Origin: Raffaelea ambrosiae | Taxonomy: Eukaryota; Ascomycota; Sordariomycetes; Ophiostomatales; Ophiostomataceae | Direction: 5' to 3' | Assembly: GCA_002778195.1 (NCBI GenBank) | Contig: PCDI01000018.1 | Span: 11,283 to 75,282, forward strand | Length of the DNA: 64,000 nt | Shown here: positions 10,990 through 22,299 of the stretch, one piece after another | How the letters are laid out: each line of letters starts with the position of its first letter | Numbering within the stretch: the stretch's first letter is position 1 | The notes under the pieces: model-generated | What the model saw: the letters and a program-made list of their open reading frames with translations, nothing else | Database searches by the model: none | Told to the model about the DNA's origin: nothing | Translations under genes and position numbers: made by a program

Positions 10990-11520
10990 GGAGACTGCAC
11001 TTAATACAATTCGAGCTGGATCCAAGATATGAAAGAAACATGAAGAGCCGCTACTGACGAAACTATATACGAAGTTGACGACGACAGACAAAAATGCCAG
11101 GACCAGGCCAGGTACCAGCAGATGCTGGTGGTGACATTGCGAAGCATCCACGGTTCCCAGGCATGGTGGTATCGTGCGCAGATAAAGAGGACCAGCGTTG
11201 TAGTAACAAGGACCAAGACAGACCGATAAATTAAGGTGTGCGAAAGACGTGAGGAAGAGAACATTAAAATGGGAAATGCGAGAAGGAGCAACGTACTGGT
11301 CAGCTTGTTGAAGAGCGAGATCACATGGTGGCCAACGATATTAAGAGCCACGGCCGTCCACATCAGCAGCACGGCCACCAGATACTGCTTCCAGTGGGCG
11401 TATCCAGCTCGGGATGTCACAGTGGCGCAATCGACAGGATACTGGACGCCACAAAGTTAGACACGCTGCAGGCGCTCATCCCCAAGCCATTTCCACGCCC
11501 ATTGAATATCTCCTATTCAG
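10990..11520 (-). pseudogene. Relic of an amino-acid permease (APC family)
   Basis: On the minus strand a frame at 11420-11001 begins with a segment like HWKQYLVAVLLMW followed by TAVALNIVGHHVISLFNKLT, typical of the central membrane segments of fungal GABA/choline-type permeases. The preceding segment (GNGLGMSACSVSNFVASS) is in a different frame, directly upstream. No start, no complete set of membrane helices and no consistent splice pattern are present. It is best read as a decayed fragment rather than a working gene. The family assignment rests on these two segments only. Confidence 0.45.
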
Positions 11521-11733
11521 GACTACTTGCTTCAGATAGTGAGAAGGCGTGGGCGTTTCCCATTGTTTTCCATCGTTTCAATCTTCTGGATAGAATATTT
11601 ATATTACTAACTCCATTGCATAGATAGATAATATCGGCTATGTCTGGGCCTCCCTCAAACATGGTGAGCGCAAGGAGCCATGGTACAATATCATTTACAC
11701 CATACATCTTCTAAGCCCTATAACTGTGAGACG

Positions 11734-13545
11734 CTATTTCTTCTCATTTCCCGATTCATTTTGTATCAACGTGGGCGTGGGCTCAGTAATGGACTCGTCG
11801 TTCAACACCTCGAGGCCGCCAAGCATATTGGTGTCTTTGAGCCAGTACTTGATGATGGGAAGAACAAATATGGGACCGGCAGCAACAAACTGAAATTATA
11901 CGTTAGCACTGAATTTGTAAGAGTCGAGAAGGAGGAGGGAGGGTCCACTTACAGCCCATGATGTGCCAAACATGAACTCCTTGGAATAGCCATCGAGATC
12001 GAGAGCATAGGCGCAGATTTGGCAGAGAGCATTCAGGAGACGATACATGGCAGCATATACGGAAAGCTGAGATTGTCAGTAGAGAGAAATCCAAAAGCTA
12101 AGAATAGAGAAAATGGAGAGATCGTAGATCAGCGGGGGGGCCTTTACCTCGTCGGGGCGGTTGCTCAGGGCGCCAATGAACCAGTATGCTGAGAATGATG
12201 GGTGGTTTATCAGTCAATCATACTTGGAAATGAAAACATGAACGAGGGGAAAAAAATAGAAAACCCACCATAGCAGTTGTATGTCGCATCGGTGAGGCCG
12301 TACAGGACATAGACGACACAAGCTCCGGCATAGCCCGAGTCGTGGACGTCCACACGCGCAGACTCAGGCAGGCCGGCCACGGTCTTCTTCATAATGAAGT
12401 AACCGCCAATCCACACGGCGTTAATCGTCACAAAAACGTAGACCAACGCCCAAAAGGCCCGCCGCCGACGGCCCATCGGCAGACGGTCGGTGAAGATGTT
12501 GAGGATCCAGGCGGCCGGGATTTGGACGACGCCCGAAATAAACGTGTTGAGCGAGCGGCCGCGGACAGTAAAGTAGACGCCATTGAAGTCGTTGCTTTGG
12601 TACACGGTGTAGTAGTTGACGGCCCAGCACATGGGCCAGAAAAAGATTATCCACCAGTTGCGGCGGCACACGGCCCATGACGTCTGCAGCTCCTGGACAA
12701 ACGTCCTGCGCTGCGCCTTGGGGATCTCGAGCATGACGAGTGAACCGTCCTCGCGCACAATCTTCTGCCACGGGTACATGAGCACGCCCAAGACGGAGCC
12801 GATCAGCATGAGGATGAAGAGGCCAATGTAGGTGCCGTCGGATACGCGGCTGTTGGAAGTCGACTCTGTGTTCCAGTTCTGGCCCACGGGGATGGCGGCG
12901 CCGATGACAACACCAAACTGGAAGATAGACCAGAAAATAGAGACGTACAGGCCCTTCTTGTCCTCCGAAGCAAAGCACGTAATCGCGGTACCCTCGGCTG
13001 TCCACAGAAAGGCGGCCGAGAGCCCGCACCAGCAGCCGCCAAAGATGACAAAGGGCACGTTGCCGGTGTGATTATAGCACCACAGGCTGGCAGCGTAGGC
13101 GGCATAGCCGAGGCCGCCGATGAAGAGGGTCAGGCGGAGGCCAATGTAGTGCAGGCAGGCCGGGGTCACAAAGCAAAAAGCGGAGAAGACGGTGTACAGG
13201 GCAATGTTGGCAGTGTCCGAGAGCCAGGCTGTCTGCTGGCCGGCGCCGCCGATAAATGTGATGACATTATACATGCCGACGGTCATGAATAGAACGCAGC
13301 CGAGCATGACGGCCTGAACGCGGGGATGGCTGTAGGCCCAGATCTTGAGGCCAAGGATATGGTAAGGCGGTGGGAGCTGGGCTGGACGTCAGTTGGCGGG
13401 GCGAGAGAGAACTGAGCCAAAGAGGACCCAAGACCTGTCCACATACCTGGTGGGTGCCAGCAACATCGACTTGCGCGACGGGGTTGGCTTCAGCAGAGCT
13501 GACATCTTGTGCGAGGCTGGGTTTCTCCATGATAAATAAGCTCAT
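11734..13545 (-). CDS. UNC93-like major facilitator transporter (DUF895 type)
   Basis: Five exons: 13545-13447, 13376-12269, 12188-12148, 12066-11953 and 11889-11734, joined in phase to 505 aa. The protein is a multispan membrane protein; the first helix pair contains VMLGCVLFMTVGMYNVITF, and the block YGLTDATYNCYAYWFIGAL before the C-terminus is typical of fungal UNC93-like proteins. The C-terminus is a short cytoplasmic tail rich in Glu and Asn. Substrates of fungal UNC93-like proteins are mostly unknown. Exon 3 is only 41 nt. Its 5' end faces the dimethylformamidase-like gene 493 bp away, so the two may share control. Confidence 0.85.
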
Positions 13546-14038
13546 GATACAATGAGACGGTGAAACGATGAGGCGACGTTTCTGAAGACTGTTGAAAATG
13601 AGAATGGAAAGCTGTAACTAGACAGCACAAAAGGCAGTTATTTATTCACTGGTACCGAGAAAGACACCCATCCTTGCTGGTTCCAATGCATGTATGCAGC
13701 ATGCTAGGCGCTGCTATCTGCTCCCAGATAGGCAGATGGTAATAATCATAGATAACATGGTATACGAGTACAAATTAGGAGATGTTGGGGAGATGGGTGG
13801 AGCTGTACTTTTTCCAAATCTGGAAAGGACGACGCCGCTCATACGATTGTCAATTACGCAGCCGGGGTTGGCAGGAGATTGCCGAAACACAACACGATAC
13901 ATAGTAGATATAGTTGCCGTTGGAGCGGCCTCGACTGTTTGAATAGAGAAAGATTCACCAAACTATGGATATTGGCGAGCATCTGCGGTCATCTAACGCA
14001 TCAACGAGATAGATCGACAGCCTTCAGACTCCAACATC
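13546..14038. promoter_or_regulatory. Divergent promoter between UNC93-like transporter and formamidase-like gene
   Basis: 493 bp separating two divergent start codons. No coding feature or clear regulatory palindrome was recognised. A shared promoter would fit co-expression of the transporter and the enzyme. Confidence 0.4.
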
Positions 14039-16506
14039 ATGACAACAACGTCGTTCCGTCCCGACGACTGCGAATACTCCACAGGCAGCCGGTTGACGGA
14101 AGAGTGGCTGCACGAAAGTGAGATTCTGGGCTATGCCGACCCGTGGATAGTGTCGCCAGGCGACAAGGTCGACATCAAGGTATGTTATTTCTTCTTTCTT
14201 TGTTCTTTTTTTATCACCTGCTAACTACCTAGATTTCGACAACTTGCAAAAACTACACCTGGAAGCTCATTCGATGTCTGCAGGGCTTCCAGCACAAGCG
14301 GGCCCCGCCGTCCCGGCACGAGACCATCCTGGAGCCGCCGCCGGCCGAGGCCACGCGACCGGGGAAGCACCAATGGGCCGCCTCGGGATCGTACGCGATA
14401 ATTGATGCCTGGACGCAGCTGGCGGAGAACGCTGCGGTCGCAGAGGACACTGGCGCGGTGCAGTGCTCCTTTTATGTGCAGCCATGGCTGCTCGCCGCGG
14501 GACATGCTCAGACACTCGTGTCGACGCTGGACCTGACGGCCAACACGGGATTCGCCGTGATGTTGGACGTCAAGGATGAGCTGTCGGTGGTGGTGGCGAT
14601 AACAGAAGGGACCATCCGCACACTCTCGACAGGCATCCAGCTGCGCCGGTGGCGCTGGGCCCATGTGGACGTGAACCTGGATGCCACAAGCGGGAGCATT
14701 TTCGTGAACGTGAATCACTGCACGCGGGCCGCCGAAAAGGCGCCCAAGCCGGAGACCTTTTCGGCCGCCGTGTCGCCGTCGTGTCTTCGTCTGGTCGGCG
14801 GACGGCAGCCGCTGACGCTGGCCGCTGGATATTTTGAAGAGACGGCGGAGGGTGTGCTGGTACTTCCCCAGAGGGTGCCGGGAGCGCCCTCGAGCATTCT
14901 CAATGGACGACTAGCTGCACCGCACATCAAGGTGGGTAAGAAGGACAGCGGCAGCGACGGCCAGGTCGAGGGTCAGGGTGAGACATGGGCGCAATACGAT
15001 TTCTCGCAGGATATATCATCGGACCGTATTGTCGATGTGTCGGGCCACGCCCGTCACGGCCGTCTCGTGAATGCGCCGACACGGGCCGTTAAGGATCACC
15101 AATGGGACGGTAGCGAGCCCGACTGGACCAAGGCCAGCTTAGGCTATGGTGCCATCCACTTCCACGAGGACGACCTTGACGATGCGGCCTGGGACACGGA
15201 CTTTTCTGTGACTATCCCCAGCGATGCCGTATCCGGTGCCTATGCCGTCGCCGTGCAGGGCGTCGATGCTGCCGTGCAGGACGACATTACCTTTTTTGTC
15301 CGGCCCTCTTCCTCTTTGCCGTCTGCGTCGTCGTCGCCGCCCCAACCGAAACCGAGGGTGGCGCTGGTCCTCTCGACCTTTACGTATCTAGCCTACGGCA
15401 ACGAGCATATGTACGATGAGACCCGAGCCTCAGTCATGACCATGGCCGGCGGCGTCGTCATTCGCAAGGACGCCTACTGGCGTCGCATGGCTCGACGTAC
15501 CGACCTCGGACTAGCTGTGTACGATGTCCACCGCGACGGCTCCGGTACCATCTTCACCACCGCCCGCCGGCCCCTCCTCAACATCCGCCCGGGCTATGTC
15601 AACTGGGCCTTTCACCGGCCGCGTGAGTTCAGTGCCGACCAGTTTATGATCAATTTTCTGGAGCAGAAGTTGGGCCGCGGCCAGTACGACGTCGTCACCG
15701 AGCACGACATCCACCAGCACGGTATCGCCGTTTTAAAAGGTTACGACGTCCTCCTCACTGGCAGTCATCCCGAATACCCGAGCGCACCCCTGCTCGACGC
15801 CTACATGGCCTTTCTCCGCAACACGAGCGGCAGCGTCCTGTACCTCGGCGGCAATGGCTTCTACTGGTGCTCTGTCACGGACGCGGCCCGACCCCACCGC
15901 ATGGAGGTCCGCAAGGGCGACCAGGGCTGTCGGTCCATTGAGCTGCCGGCCGGTGAGCGGAACCACCAGCTCAACGGCACTCTCGGTGGGCTCTGGCGGA
16001 GTCGTGGGCGCTATCCGCAGTCGCTCGTCGGCATCGGCCCGGATGCATGCGGCCAGGGACCGGGCGTGCCGTACCGGGTGTGCGAGGGAGGTTTGCAGCC
16101 GGCGTTCAGCTGGGTGTGGGAGGGCTTAGGCAAAGAAGACAAAGAGCTCCCCCTGATTGGCGAATTTGGCTTCGGCGGTGGCGCCTCGGGCGACGAAATT
16201 GACCGGCTGGACTATGATCTGGGCTCTCCCCACAACACCGTGCTCCTGGCAACCAGTACAGGCCACGACGAGTCGTTTGGCATCTTCAACGAGGAGATGA
16301 TGTTCCCCATGGTCGACACGCTGGGCCCGCAGTGCGACCGCGTGCGCAGTGACATGACGTACTACGAGACGAGCGGCGGCGGCGCCGTGTTCGCGGTGGG
16401 GAGCATCAATTGGTACTGCTCGCTGGCCTGGGACAACTACGACAACACGGCGGCGCGGGTGACGTGGAATGTGCTGTGTGAGTTTCTTCGGCGGTCTGCG
16501 AAATAA
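14039..16506 (+). CDS. N,N-dimethylformamidase large-subunit-like protein
   Basis: Two exons, 14039-14179 and 14233-16506 (53 nt intron with CTAAC branch), 804 aa. The N-terminus has the family start LGYADPWIVSPGDKVDIK and continues with a jelly-roll/concanavalin-like region. The C-terminal half contains VLSTFTYLAYGNEHMYDETR, VVTEHDIHQHG and YLGGNGFYW, characteristic of the bacterial N,N-dimethylformamidase beta-type C-terminal domain. Bacterial enzymes hydrolyse N-substituted formamides using a mononuclear iron held by two Tyr and a Glu. Whether the fungal protein has this activity is unproven. No signal peptide. The gene is GC-rich with strong codon bias compared with the lignocellulose island. 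Located between two membrane transporters. Confidence 0.8.
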
Positions 16507-16808
16507 AGAGGAAAGACATTTTGGAGGCTCATACAGGATAACTATGTCATGTGCTCTTGTTTTATTATTTTCCCCACTTTATTTCTCTACTAGTTGGTTT
16601 GATTTCTCGAGACACTTACATATACTCCCAACAGAGCTAAAAGTCTTCCACGATATACAACTCGTCTATTTGTTTATTGAAATGTTCGCATAAAAGATAG
16701 GCTATATTCTAAACCAATTGCTACTTTTTGGTGTAAGAGGGGTGGGTGCCGAACAGTGGGGAACAACTTATGTAACATGACATAACTAGATACTTATCGC
16801 TTATTTTA
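16507..16808. other. Convergent 3' intergenic region
   Basis: About 300 bp between convergent genes. AT-rich, with several TTATTT and AATAAA-like words that could serve 3' end formation on either strand. No gene seen. Confidence 0.4.
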
Positions 16809-18856
16809 TTAAATCTTGATATCCTTTTCCTCTGCAATCTCCTCTGCTTTGGCTCTATCACGCTGTTCAGATGTATAAAGGTCGGATGCCTCACGCTCGA
16901 GATCTAACAAAATGTTAGTAGTAGTCTTAAGCCGAAATATTCTTATCCAGGACATACATCTGGCATTATCAATTTTGGCCTGGTCCGTGTCCACAAAGTA
17001 GAGAGTCAAAACTCCCAGTATACCCATAGGAAACAAGAACCAGTAGGCGGCATTGGAGTTGCCGCCAGCACGCTCGATGATAGCGGACGAGATAAAGGGA
17101 CCGATGAAACTAGATGTCTTGCTAACAGTGTTGAATAGAGCGAAGAACATATAGGCCTTTGGATGTGGCACAACCTCAGAGATCATCGTGACTTGGTAGG
17201 ATCCCCAGGCAGCAGTTTGGAAGTTCCAAGCTTGGATTACCCAAAACTATTCTGGTTAAGACAATAAAACTCAAATTGGAGTAGATTGCTGAATTACTTA
17301 CCTCCCAAACATGATGATAGCCGACGGAATTAGTAAAGTAGCCGATGCCGCCCCAGAGGCTTGGACCTAGCGTCATACATGCACCATAAAAGACGCCCTG
17401 TTTGACTGAAAAGCGAATCTTGCGCTGGAGAACGAACATGAACACGGTTCCCAGACCACCAGACAGGTCAGCCACTAGCAGCATGGCACTTAGCTTCAGC
17501 GGCGAGTAGTGGATGACCTCATTCTGGAGGATTCCAGTGACGGACCCGGCCGTGCCAGCACCTAAAGGGAATGATCAGTGTGGGTGTTTCATATAGTAGG
17601 TATAATAGGCCTTGGGCTAGAACTCACTTTCCTGGAGCAGGAAATAAGCCAGAAGATACAGTAAACACTGCCTTAGGTTTATTGCCGACTTCATAGCGGA
17701 CCACACCTGCTTGGGTCCGGCGGTCAGGAACCCAGACCCCGATGGCAGTTGCTGTCCGGGCCGATGCTTGTGCACAAAGAAGAATGGCAGCGTGCAGACG
17801 ACTGTGATAGCACCGAAGTAACCCATCAGAACGTTGTATGAGTGTATCAGCTTTTGGGGTGTGCTGAATCCGACGCCGGCTGAGATGCCCACAGCGATAG
17901 CATACGAAATGATAACTAGCGCAGAGCCGGTGATGTTAACCAGATTGTATAGCTTAGAGCGCTCGTAGGAATCCAGCTCAGCATGTTCTTCTGGTGATTT
18001 GCGGCCGGCCTTGACTTCATCTTCGGACTGGATCAGCGCCGGCAGATCACGCACGATGCCAGGGAAGGTGGCGGCGTAGAAGGAGTTGACAATGTTGGCA
18101 GCTATGTGTTTTAGAATATTTGCTCCAAGGCGGTGGAAATAGACTGTTTACACTGACCTAGAGATCCCACAACGAAGAGAGCGTTTGCTGCCTGCCACTG
18201 GCTAGGACGTGTAATGCCACACATAGCGAACTGCATGATATCTAGAGGCCTTGTCAGCATAGGTTATACGCCATCCTTGTTTGGGGTCAGAAACCACTCA
18301 CATAAAACAAACTGCCCGACAATCATGATCCACGGACGCCATTTACCGTAGTCCGCATATGGTCCAAGTACAAGTAGGAGCGTCAATTGGCATGCGAACA
18401 TAATGCCAGTGATATCAAGCAAAAAGCTGTTAATGGGGAACGTGCGTCCGGCCCAGTGGACTTCGCCGTCAGGGAACTGCTGGTTGACCAGTGCTTGTCT
18501 AAGAGCACCGCCATTACCGCCGATAGGTGCACCGTTCAACGAGAAGTCTACGCAGTGAGTATATTGTGACCCATATGGCATCGTGGAGTGTCTTCGGATC
18601 ACTTACAGAATATGCAAAATGTGATGTATTCCCACTTGCTTGTAACGATGCGCTTGCCAGTGGAAGGAATGATTTTGCGTTGGTCAATAACAGCCAGGCC
18701 AGCCTTTCCATGTCGTGTCTGTCCCTTTCCTTCCTCCGGAGCTTGTTCTGTGTGGATCTCGTCGTTCTTCTCAACTGTCGTCTCTTTCGTTCCACTCTCG
18801 TCATGAGAGGTTACGGGAAAAGGACCTATCTCCGATCTCGGTTTGTTGTCTGCCAT
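16809..18856 (-). CDS. Atg22-like / major facilitator membrane transporter
   Basis: Seven exons: 18856-18607, 18547-18302, 18241-18158, 18101-17628, 17561-17302, 17246-16958 and 16903-16809, 565 aa, all in phase. The N-terminal 70 residues are hydrophilic and charged. About twelve membrane segments follow, including LLDITGIMFACQLTLLLVLG, the GPYADYGKWRPWIMIVGQ loop, and the block ISEVVPHPKAYMFFALFNTV with SSFIGPFISSAIIERAGG. This pattern matches the Atg22-like vacuolar effluxer superfamily of fungal MFS proteins. Yeast Atg22 exports amino acids from the vacuole; many filamentous paralogues have other, unknown substrates. As a neighbour of aminotransferase and amidase genes it may move a nitrogen compound (inference). 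Confidence 0.85.
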
Positions 18857-19315
18857 GGTCTCCCGTTTTCTGTGCCTTTAATTCGTTTTCTTGGTTTTTC
18901 TCGTCAGCTGCAGATACCCTCATTCAGTTGAGAAACTATAACAACGGAGATCTCTCCGCCTTTTAATCTCAGAAAGCCGTCAATGTATTCCCTTCCCCTC
19001 ATTTCAGAGTGATCCTTCTAATCCCCCCCCCCGGCAAAAACCCAACCCCCTCCCGCGTAGATGTCTGCAACCCTAATGTGTGACGACTTTCTGTGTCTGG
19101 CACCTCCCTAATCGGGCAATGGTAATGCCATATGAGTCTCCTCGTTGGACTCCTTGGTCGCACCACACACCACACAACCAAGGCAATTTTGGCCGCGTGA
19201 TGTCTTGTGCTGGGTTTAGCGCTGCCGCAGGGATGCGGCATGGCGCCGATCACTCCCCGGAATTGCAACAGGATTGGCGGTCTTTGTCTGGTAATGCGGG
19301 GAGAATTTGTGAACC

Positions 19316-19350
19316 CCGTCGCTGCGTCGCTGCGTCGCCGCTGCGTCGCA
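19316..19350 (+). repeat. GCTGCGTCGC tandem microrepeat
   Basis: Three to four imperfect copies of a CTGCGTCG word head to tail, upstream of the Atg22-like gene. No function apparent. Confidence 0.5.
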
Positions 19351-19852
19351 TGTAACCTGGTTGGGTAGACGAATGTGTTGGACAAAGTTCGGTCATAAAT
19401 TAACCGACAACCGAGAAGGCCCGAGAATCAAGTGTGAGAAAAGAAAGAAGAAAAAAAAAAACTCTCGTAGAAGTCAAACTGGGAGCGGTTGTGGTTTCAT
19501 TTTTCTAGTGCTATCGATATCGGTGTTGTGACAATTCACTACGTCTGGCTGGGAAAGCATCGTGTCGACAATATCGATAGAAATAATGATCTCAGTAGAG
19601 AATATCTTCGCGAGTCAATATACAAGACAGAAAACAGTAAAACACAGACGGAAAAGGTTCAATACTTAAAAGAACCTACGTTCGTCCTAAAGACGCAGTT
19701 TGTCCCTAATAGTCTTAGCCCAGCTTCTCGCCCATAGCAATGATCCCAGCATCAACCACGAGACTCTCAGCCTTTACAGGGGCGCGTCAGAGAAGACAAA
19801 GTTAACGATATTCTATGTACCGCTGAAAGCGGAACGGGGACAGCAACTAACC

Positions 19853-20075
19853 AGACGACCCAACTGACGGCACCCCCTACTCACAGGCGAGTCTTTAGAG
19901 GGACTCTTTAAATAGAGCAATAAGCTGGTCCCCTTCCCTCTCAGTACTGGTGTACCAGCCGAAAGGGGGGAGGGGGCTTGTCAACAATAGTTTCTGTAAG
20001 TACTGATCAGAAAGGGGGTAGCGAAAGAGGGCCGCCCAGTGGCCTTTTTTTATTCAGAATATAAAGACGTTGAAA
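19853..20075 (+). repeat. LTR-like block A
   Basis: Shares an ordered series of words with block B at 21165-21385: an ACAGGC(G/A)AGTC word, a pyrimidine-rich middle, an ACTGATCAGAA word, AAAGAGG, and a T-rich TTTATT stretch before a purine-rich end. The order and spacing agree, so the blocks are homologous but diverged. They could be solo LTRs of related retrotransposons or the two ends of an old short element. No reverse transcriptase remnant was recognised between them. Confidence 0.4.
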
Positions 20076-21164
20076 AGAGCAAATTGAAAAGCCACTGATA
20101 TCCCGCAAGAAAAACTCCCCTTTCCTTCCGGCAATGCCTTTGCCTTGTATACACGCTGCTCTTCAGGCAGGTAGTTCCTCTTGTTTCACCCTGTTTCTTC
20201 TCTTCCACCAACTCGAGCTCACCACGCACTGCGAATGCTTAGTATCTTGTCTGTGGTTGGCCATACTGGTTGAAAGCCTTATTTTTAACCAGGCTAATAG
20301 TAAAAATAAGTGACGAGGCTGGATATGAATGACCCCGGACAGCGGACTCCAGGTTGTTCTTATATCACAACCCGTCGTTTTCCCAGACTCCCATTCTGTG
20401 CCAGCTGAGCTGTATTACTTGACCCCGAGCCAGACTAGCAAGAAACGGAACCGTATTTCGTATACGCCGCTAGGATTGTGTTACCCCATGTGGCCATATC
20501 TGCCTTCTCCCCAAATTTTACTGCGTTTGTGCCGTTAATGATGAATACGCGCGAACCACCCTCCGTTTCGGGAAAAATGTCTGTATATTGTTGCCTTGTG
20601 TAGTCCAGGTGCTGTCGATCTCACATATGATATCTACTGCCAGTGCGGGCCTGTGTGGGTGCTCCGCTGACACGGTCAACTAACTGAAAGGCAGTAACTG
20701 GAGAACATAATTAGAATAGTCGAGCGTGAAGACAGGTGAATCATATTGTGAGGTGTCAATGCTCATAGTAGACGCGAGAAACAGGCCTGTATGCTTGGCT
20801 AGTTGAGCTGTCGTGTTGGTGCAGCTGAATGAACAGTATAAGTCATCGCCCAGGCGGATAGTAAATTGCCGTAAGGGCTAGCCATTTCAGAAATAAAGCG
20901 GGCTGATAGGAGGTTCTCGGACTGATCGAGCCGTATCCAAGCCTAAAGGTAGGCGTTGTTTTGGCCTTATAAATCGAACGTTTAAAAATGGGACTCCTCT
21001 ACGAAGTCGAAATGGCACTCGCCAAAGGATAGGAAAGTAGGGATATCGAATTTGCTAGAGTTGTCCCAGGACTTGAGATAGTAAGCCTTCAAATTTTATC
21101 GTTCAAAAATAGCTCTGAAGGTGCCAAGTAGGCTATTTTGAGATAATAACATCCAAGTGTGACA

Positions 21165-21385
21165 AGGATACTGCCACCAAACATCTCCCCCACTTACAGG
21201 CAAGTCAAAAATAGGCTCTCCATGTTAATGGGATAATTGCGCTCCCTCCTCCTACTGCTAAACGCACTAGTCGACAGGAGGAGCTTCTGACAGCTATAGC
21301 GTCAATAAGCACTGATCAGAAGCAGTGTGACAAAGAGGAGCTTTAGAGAGCTTTTATTAATGAAAGCTGCTGAAAATACCGAAAA
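21165..21385 (+). repeat. LTR-like block B
   Basis: The partner of block A, in the same orientation and 1.3 kb further on. It has the same ordered words (ACAGGCAAGTC, CACTGATCAGAAG, AAAGAGG, CTTTTATT). Confidence 0.4.
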
Positions 21386-22299
21386 AAACAACGTTGATCG
21401 TTCTTCAATGAATGTCCCTTTTTTTAAGAGCTTTGGGTCTTCATACAATCATGATTTGACAGGCTAGTCTCCCTTAGCTACTGTCTATTTCGACATCGGT
21501 CCCCTCTCTCTAACTCAACACCCAAGAGAATCTGTTATATTTACACTCGTATTTATATAAATTAGGACTCAATTAACCGTGTAGAAAATGGTGCAATAGT
21601 GTACAGACATTAAGGAGCCCTGTATAAGCGCTTATAGTGTACAGTAGAGAAAGGACAGCAGACGATCGTTGTATTTTAATTTATACCATGTACACCGCTT
21701 TCAGCATTCCAGCACGTTCTCTAAAGTGTACTCTGGTCACGAACCTCGGGAGAGTGCGCTATTCCTTTGAAGACATAGGGAAAACAAGCACACATCCAAT
21801 TTCGCAAGGGTTTGTGTGTTTGCTACAGAGCTATGCTTCAATACACTGTTTTCTTCCACGACAAATGCCAGACTTAGCCCAAACAAAGGCTGAGACAGAA
21901 TTTGGCAGAAATCTTGCTGTTACTGCTGCTGCTGTCGTTGTTTTAGTAGAGAAGCAGAAAGTTAAATGATTACTCGGACAAACCCGATATGCCGAGTATA
22001 TTAGCATCTGATTTTCTCTCGTTTAACATATAACCTATTCTCGGATTTTGGGACGCCGGGGGACATCGTCAAACCTAGCACAAACATGCATGGAAGTTAG
22101 ACAACAACTACTAGTTATTCATTATCGAGCTGCAGAGCCCATGCACTCTCTCCTTCCCGTCATGTTACACAACGTCTTCAGCTTGCGATGCATGTTTAGC
22201 TCTTTCCAGCCCTAAAAACTTGGCTGCGGTGCTTGTTCCCATTGCCGTGTTTCTGTTCTCTGGTTAAGTTTGAGATGGCGTAAATGATAAACATCACAC

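Larger units (their letters stand above)
18857..22299. other. Gene-poor stretch with decayed repeats
   Basis: No intact gene is visible over 3.4 kb. It includes a C-run (about 19025-19033), a GCTGCGTCGC tandem stretch near 19316-19350, a poly-A run near 19450, and two related LTR-like blocks listed separately. Short frames at 19489-19737 and 20329-20538 have no motif I recognise. Confidence 0.5.

Noticed and set aside
12421..13029. 202-residue minus-strand frame
   Set aside because: Shadow of the UNC93-like transporter exon in another frame, Arg/Pro-rich without homologous features.
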